This document shows, one piece after another, positions 7,934-10,955 of a stretch of 10,955 nucleotides of DNA. This stretch comes from Chitinophaga pinensis. GTDB lineage: Bacteria > Bacteroidota > Bacteroidia > M30B66. The notes beneath the pieces were generated by a model, which saw nothing but the letters and a program-made list of their open reading frames with translations, was not told the DNA's origin and ran no database searches. The first letter of the stretch is position 1, and each line of letters begins with the position of its first letter. The stretch is from the NCBI GenBank assembly GCA_943330985.1, contig CALQJV010000018.1, positions 1-10,955 of the forward strand. Direction: 5' to 3'. Both the position numbers and the translations under genes were made by a program.

Positions 7934-9430
7934 TTATTCAACGTAATTAGGTTTCGAATCCAATTTGAATTCATCCAAATACGATTGCTCAGCAGTTAAA
8001 TATCTTTTAAGCCGCTTTATATATTCATCTTCACCCTTCTTGTATTTAGAAATAAGTGCATCTTCCAACTTTATTGCATAGGAATAGTCTGATAAACATT
8101 TCTTGAATTTGCTATCTATCAGTGTATATGCAACTCTCAATTCTGTATTCAGCATCATCGATTCGTAAATATCTTTTTTATTAATTTTCGCATACTTTAA
8201 ATACCATGCTATGAACAAGTTAAATTCATAGTATGATGAGTAATACCTATAAATACTTTCTAATAAGTTATATCGGATGTTATTCGAAAGCGCATTTTTG
8301 CTTTTAGCTGCATCTAATGAGGCATTAATTCCATGGTAATAGGCCGAAAATTCATCGAGCATTCCAAAAATCCCCAACGAGTTAGATGTCGTATTTGCAT
8401 CTTTATATATGTAGGCTCTAAAACGTTGAACTGAATCAATTTCGAAAAAAGAAAAAATGTTCTTATCATGTACTTTAGGCAGTAAATTTTTGGGTACTAG
8501 TGTTTCTATCTCACTTGTTTTAAAATACTGTGTTACGCTCACATTTATATGTTTATCGGGTTCAATTAAATATTTTTTACTCTTGATGAGATACTTTTCC
8601 TCGGTTAAACCATTTTCTGATAAATAATCTAGTGTATCATAATTATAGTCATTCATTTTGTGAGTCGATTCATGAACTATCAGATTCCAATTATGGATAA
8701 GATAAAATTCTGAAGAATCGCCACACCAATGATTATCTTTATCATCTCCTCTTGAAAATGATGCCGCGCCATCGCTAATTTCTTTGTAACAACCTGGTCC
8801 ACAGTAAGCCGTTTGAATTAAATGATTGTATTTGGGTATAAACCTATTTATCATTTCAGCAAATCTTTTTTCAGCAAATGCAGTTTTAATTCTTAAATCG
8901 GCTCTTTCAATTTCGGCCTGTTTTAATGACAATTCTACATTTTTAATTTTATCTAATCTCTCTGCAGTTAATGGCCTATAGACAGAGGTTTTTTTAGCCT
9001 TATCAAAATCATAAGAAGTTTTTGTTATTGTTGTTTTTGTTATTGGATTGTACATCCAATCGTTCAATCTATTTGTTGGTTCACTTAAACGATACTGGAT
9101 CTTTTTATTTAATAAGGCATTCAACCAACTCACGTATATTCCTTTGGAATCGATGTAGTATTTATTTTTAAGAAAATAATTTGCCCAAGTAGAATTTATA
9201 GTTGTTCTAAACTCAATTGAATGACCTTTTATTTGGTAAAATCCAGAATCATGACAGACCGTTTTACCCAAATAGCGCGTAAAGTTGTATCTCGAATTAT
9301 CGAGTAATTGTAGAATAAAAATATCTTTTTTACCATTTTCATATTCGTAAGTCTGTTTTATGGAAACGGGTTTATTTGCACATATTAAATTGCAAATTAG
9401 AAGCGAGGTAATCAAAATCAGGATTTTCAT
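7934..9430 (-). CDS. Secreted protein with HESTH motif, putative zinc metallopeptidase (unrecognised family)
   Basis: This encodes 498 residues I cannot assign to a named family. The start gives a signal peptide, residues 1-18 (ILITSLLICNLICA, then N19); no proper lipobox precedes C13 or C17. Residues about 22-115 are beta-rich and resemble the small lipocalin-like N-terminal domains common in Bacteroidota exported proteins. Residues about 150-195 are charged and helical, probably a coiled coil. A cysteine-rich stretch (C210, C214, C236) comes just before LIVHESTHKMNDY (250-262), an HExxH zinc-peptidase motif with H253, E254 and H257 preceded by hydrophobic residues. About 100 residues on, LDEFSAYYHG (358-367) offers E360 as a possible third zinc ligand, in the style of gluzincins. 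The rest is helical and lysine-rich. There is no T9SS sorting domain, so it probably stays periplasmic or follows another route. The gene is visibly more AT-rich than carB. Peptidase activity is inferred from the motif only. Confidence 0.8.
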   Translation of the reverse strand: MKILILITSLLICNLICANKPVSIKQTYEYENGKKDIFILQLLDNSRYNFTRYLGKTVCHDSGFYQIKGHSIEFRTTINSTWANYFLKNKYYIDSKGIYVSWLNALLNKKIQYRLSEPTNRLNDWMYNPITKTTITKTSYDFDKAKKTSVYRPLTAERLDKIKNVELSLKQAEIERADLRIKTAFAEKRFAEMINRFIPKYNHLIQTAYCGPGCYKEISDGAASFSRGDDKDNHWCGDSSEFYLIHNWNLIVHESTHKMNDYNYDTLDYLSENGLTEEKYLIKSKKYLIEPDKHINVSVTQYFKTSEIETLVPKNLLPKVHDKNIFSFFEIDSVQRFRAYIYKDANTTSNSLGIFGMLDEFSAYYHGINASLDAAKSKNALSNNIRYNLLESIYRYYSSYYEFNLFIAWYLKYAKINKKDIYESMMLNTELRVAYTLIDSKFKKCLSDYSYAIKLEDALISKYKKGEDEYIKRLKRYLTAEQSYLDEFKLDSKPNYVE

Positions 9431-9447
9431 AAGCTGAAGGATTTTGA

Positions 9448-9478
9448 GAAAAATACGCGTGATGTATAATTCTACAAA
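9448..9478 (-). promoter_or_regulatory. Candidate Bacteroidota-type promoter for the HESTH-protein gene
   Basis: On the minus strand TTTG (9478-9475) is followed after exactly 19 bases by TATTTTTC (9455-9448). The -33 element is perfect and the -7 element differs from TAnnTTTG only in its last base. The box ends 17 bases before the ATG at 9430-9428. This is the best two-part promoter match I found in the window. Confidence 0.5.
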
Positions 9479-9541
9479 CCTTTAAACTTTTGAATTATTG
9501 CATTCATTATTCAATTCAAAAAATAATTTATTTGGCTTTAA

Positions 9542-9559
9542 ATTTCATTATGTTGAAAT
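9542..9559 (-). terminator. Weak AT-rich inverted repeat after the metal-importer operon
   Basis: ATTTCA (9542-9547) and TGAAAT (9554-9559) form a perfect 6-base stem with a 6-base loop, 14 bases beyond the stop codon of the last importer gene on the minus strand, followed there by TTTAAAG. The stem is poor in GC and the T-tract is short, so it is at best a weak terminator. Confidence 0.2.
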
Positions 9560-9573
9560 GATAAAAATGAATT

Positions 9574-10425
9574 TTATGGATGTGAAATCAATTTCCGAAT
9601 GAGCAATCCAAGACCGAATAATATTCCAATCATCATGGAAATGGCACCTGCGATTGAAGCGTTCCACCAAACCGCTAAATAATAACCGCCAATACAAGAA
9701 ATAATGCCAATGATACTTGCCAAAACGAGCAAAAATGGAAGCCGTTTGGCAAATAGCGCAGCGGTAGCTGGGGGACCAATTAGCAAGGCAATTACCAGCA
9801 CAGCTCCAACCGATTCGAATGAAACAACCGTAACCATCGACACCATTCCCATTAATACATAATGCCAAAAGGCCACCGAAATGCCTAGTGCGGTTGCATA
9901 ACCAGCATCGAAAGTAGTTATATACAAAGCACGATAACTGATTAGTAGAACAACAATAAGTGCTAGAAATAAACTCCCTGCAATCCAGACTTGTCTTGGC
10001 CCCAATGAAAAACCTGCATCGTTCGTGATTAAGTCGAATGGCACATAGGCAATTTCACCATACAGCACGCATTCTTGATCTAAATCGGTTTGAGCCGTAA
10101 ATAAAGAAACCAAAATAACACCAACGGCAAATAAAAACGTGTATACCAAACCAATAGCAGCGTCGTTTTGAATGCGCATTCGTTTTTGAATCCACTCAAT
10201 TAAAAAAGTGACTAGCAAACCCGTTGCAGCGGCACCTGGAAGCATAATGAAACTTTCGCGTGAACCGGATAATAAATACGCCACAACCAGTCCGGGTAAA
10301 ATAGCATGTGAAATAGCATCCCCAAACATGGCCATGCGCCTTAACACCAAAAATGTTCCGGGAATAACGCAGCATAACGAAATTAAACTAGCTGTTAATA
10401 CTATCCAAAAATCATTTATCGTCAT
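9574..10425 (-). CDS. Metal (Mn/Zn/Fe) ABC transporter permease, ABC-3 family
   Basis: This 283-residue inner-membrane permease resembles TroD/MntD/ZnuB-type proteins that import divalent transition metals with a periplasmic binding protein and an ATPase (not in this window). Family signatures are RRMAMFGDAISHAILPGL (29-46), DLDQECVLYGEIAY (114-127), the cytoplasmic coupling segment YRALYITTFDAGYATALGI (164-182, contacts the ATPase), and VSFESVGAVLVIALLIGPP (201-219). Eight or so hydrophobic segments are spread along the whole length, and a WWN-S-GA stretch lies near 253-261. The protein is full length. Its ATG overlaps the stop codon of the preceding gene in an ATGA (10425-10422), so the two permeases are co-translated and probably form a heterodimer. 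The substrate cannot be read from this subunit; the MntR-like domain on its partner favours manganese. Confidence 0.95.
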   Translation of the reverse strand: MTINDFWIVLTASLISLCCVIPGTFLVLRRMAMFGDAISHAILPGLVVAYLLSGSRESFIMLPGAAATGLLVTFLIEWIQKRMRIQNDAAIGLVYTFLFAVGVILVSLFTAQTDLDQECVLYGEIAYVPFDLITNDAGFSLGPRQVWIAGSLFLALIVVLLISYRALYITTFDAGYATALGISVAFWHYVLMGMVSMVTVVSFESVGAVLVIALLIGPPATAALFAKRLPFLLVLASIIGIISCIGGYYLAVWWNASIAGAISMMIGILFGLGLLIRKLISHP

Positions 10426-10955
10426 TGCTTTGGAGGTATTACGGTATTATGCGGATCTATTGTAGGATTTCCCAAAATTTCATCCAATTGTGCTTCAATT
10501 TCGGGTGTTATAACATGTTCCATTGCTTCGGCATCGTCGTGCACATGATCGGAATCGAGATTCAAGTATTGCTGTAAATACAATTCCCATAGACGATGCA
10601 GTCGAACTATTCGTCTTGCTTCAATTTCGCCTAAATCGGTCAATTTCCAGGTTGATAAATGAAATTGAATGAAGGCTTTTTTCTGCAGTAATCGAAGTCC
10701 TAACTTTAGTTGACTTTTTGAAAAAGCACGGTAATTTATTAAATCTTCTTCCAAAATGGGTTTGCTCGATTCTCCTGTTTTTTCAGCAATTTGGTAGAAT
10801 AATTTGAGGATATTTTCTTCCAATGTTTTGTTCGTGTTTTTTCTACGTTCAAACCATTGAGCTAAGATGCCACGATTGGGAGCAAATACCATCGATATTG
10901 CCGCAATAAAAGTTGCTGCAACCACAATCCATGGACCTGTTGGCATGGCAGGAGC
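10422..10955 (-). CDS. Metal ABC transporter permease fused to a DtxR/MntR-like domain (5' end off the window)
   Basis: Only the C-terminal 177 residues are visible; the frame is open to the right edge, so the first in-window ATG (10946) is internal and not the start. Visible residues 1-30 are the end of an ABC-3 permease: the conserved PTGPxIV signature, a last membrane helix and APNRG, then RRK marking the cytoplasmic side. From about residue 44 a DtxR/MntR-type region follows: a winged-helix-like part (about 44-115) ending WKLTDLGEIEARRIVR, then the metal-binding and dimerisation part with HRLWE (120-124), VHDDAEAMEH (138-147) and the characteristic ending GNPTIDPH (162-169). H120, E124 and H139 match DtxR H79, E83 and H98; E143, E146 and H147 match MntR E99, E102 and H103. 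Glu instead of the DtxR cysteine is MntR-like. Such permease-regulator fusions occur, as far as I recall, in other Bacteroidota. The domain may sense cytoplasmic metal for the transporter itself. Confidence 0.92.
   Translation of the reverse strand, partial: APAMPTGPWIVVAATFIAAISMVFAPNRGILAQWFERRKNTNKTLEENILKLFYQIAEKTGESSKPILEEDLINYRAFSKSQLKLGLRLLQKKAFIQFHLSTWKLTDLGEIEARRIVRLHRLWELYLQQYLNLDSDHVHDDAEAMEHVITPEIEAQLDEILGNPTIDPHNTVIPPKQ

Noticed and set aside
7934..9430. Lipoprotein reading of the HESTH protein (Cys at 13 or 17)
   Set aside because: The residues before both cysteines (LLIC, NLIC) lack the small residue needed at -1 of a lipobox.
9506..9527. ATTATT / AATAAT inverted repeat in the gap before the HESTH gene
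   Set aside because: It is pure AT pairing with a 10-base loop and would be unstable; such pairs are frequent in this AT-rich gap.
9548..9868. 106-residue open frame on the minus strand
   Set aside because: It lies in another frame of the well-supported permease gene (9574-10425), has an unnatural composition rich in Trp, Cys and Arg, and shows no family features.
10422..10946. A separate 174-residue DtxR-like regulator starting at 10946
   Set aside because: The frame stays open upstream to the window edge and the sequence around the ATG is the conserved PTGPxIV end of an ABC-3 permease, so this is the C-terminus of a longer fusion.

Overview
The window looks like a chromosomal segment of a Bacteroidota species, probably of the Flavobacteriales or a related order. 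Two large secreted proteins end in type IX secretion system (T9SS) type A sorting domains. Both have a Gln directly after the predicted signal peptidase I site, as in the Bacteroidetes 'Q-rule'. Lipoproteins are short with clear lipoboxes, starts lack obvious Shine-Dalgarno sequences, and promoter-like sites fit TTTG-N19-TAnnTTTG. Base composition is AT-rich. It is lower in the accessory genes (about 30% GC in a hand-counted line of the metallopeptidase-like gene) than in the housekeeping gene carB (about 42% in one line).

Layout. Positions 1-1785 (minus) hold the N-terminal 595 codons of carB, the large subunit of carbamoyl-phosphate synthetase; its 3' end lies beyond the left edge. Positions 1907-4282 (minus) encode a 791-residue T9SS cargo with a choice-of-anchor B / LVIVD-type beta-propeller region, two carboxypeptidase-regulatory-like folds and a sorting domain. 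After a divergent gap come, on the plus strand, a 43-residue lipoprotein (4556-4687), a 307-residue lipoprotein one base later (4689-5612), and a 686-residue T9SS adhesin-like protein with a jelly-roll-like N-terminus, Ig-like repeats, a PKD-like domain and a sorting domain (5754-7814). Convergent with these, 7934-9430 (minus) encodes an unrecognised secreted protein with an HESTH zinc-peptidase motif. The right edge (9574-10955, minus) holds two genes of an ABC-3 family manganese/zinc/iron importer. They overlap by 4 bases, and the upstream one, cut by the window edge, carries a C-terminal DtxR/MntR-like domain.

How the genes fit together. The middle of the window (1907-9430) is a block of surface and secreted proteins with no shared pathway that can be named; the common theme is export through Sec, then T9SS or lipoprotein sorting. 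The metal importer and carB are independent housekeeping functions on either side.

The most unusual points are three. The permease-regulator fusion keeps the C-terminal metal ligands of MntR but appears to have lost the N-terminal ones. The HESTH protein may be an undescribed secreted metallopeptidase family. The tiny lipoprotein is tightly coupled to a larger one. I see no CRISPR array, insertion sequence, tRNA, rRNA or phage gene.
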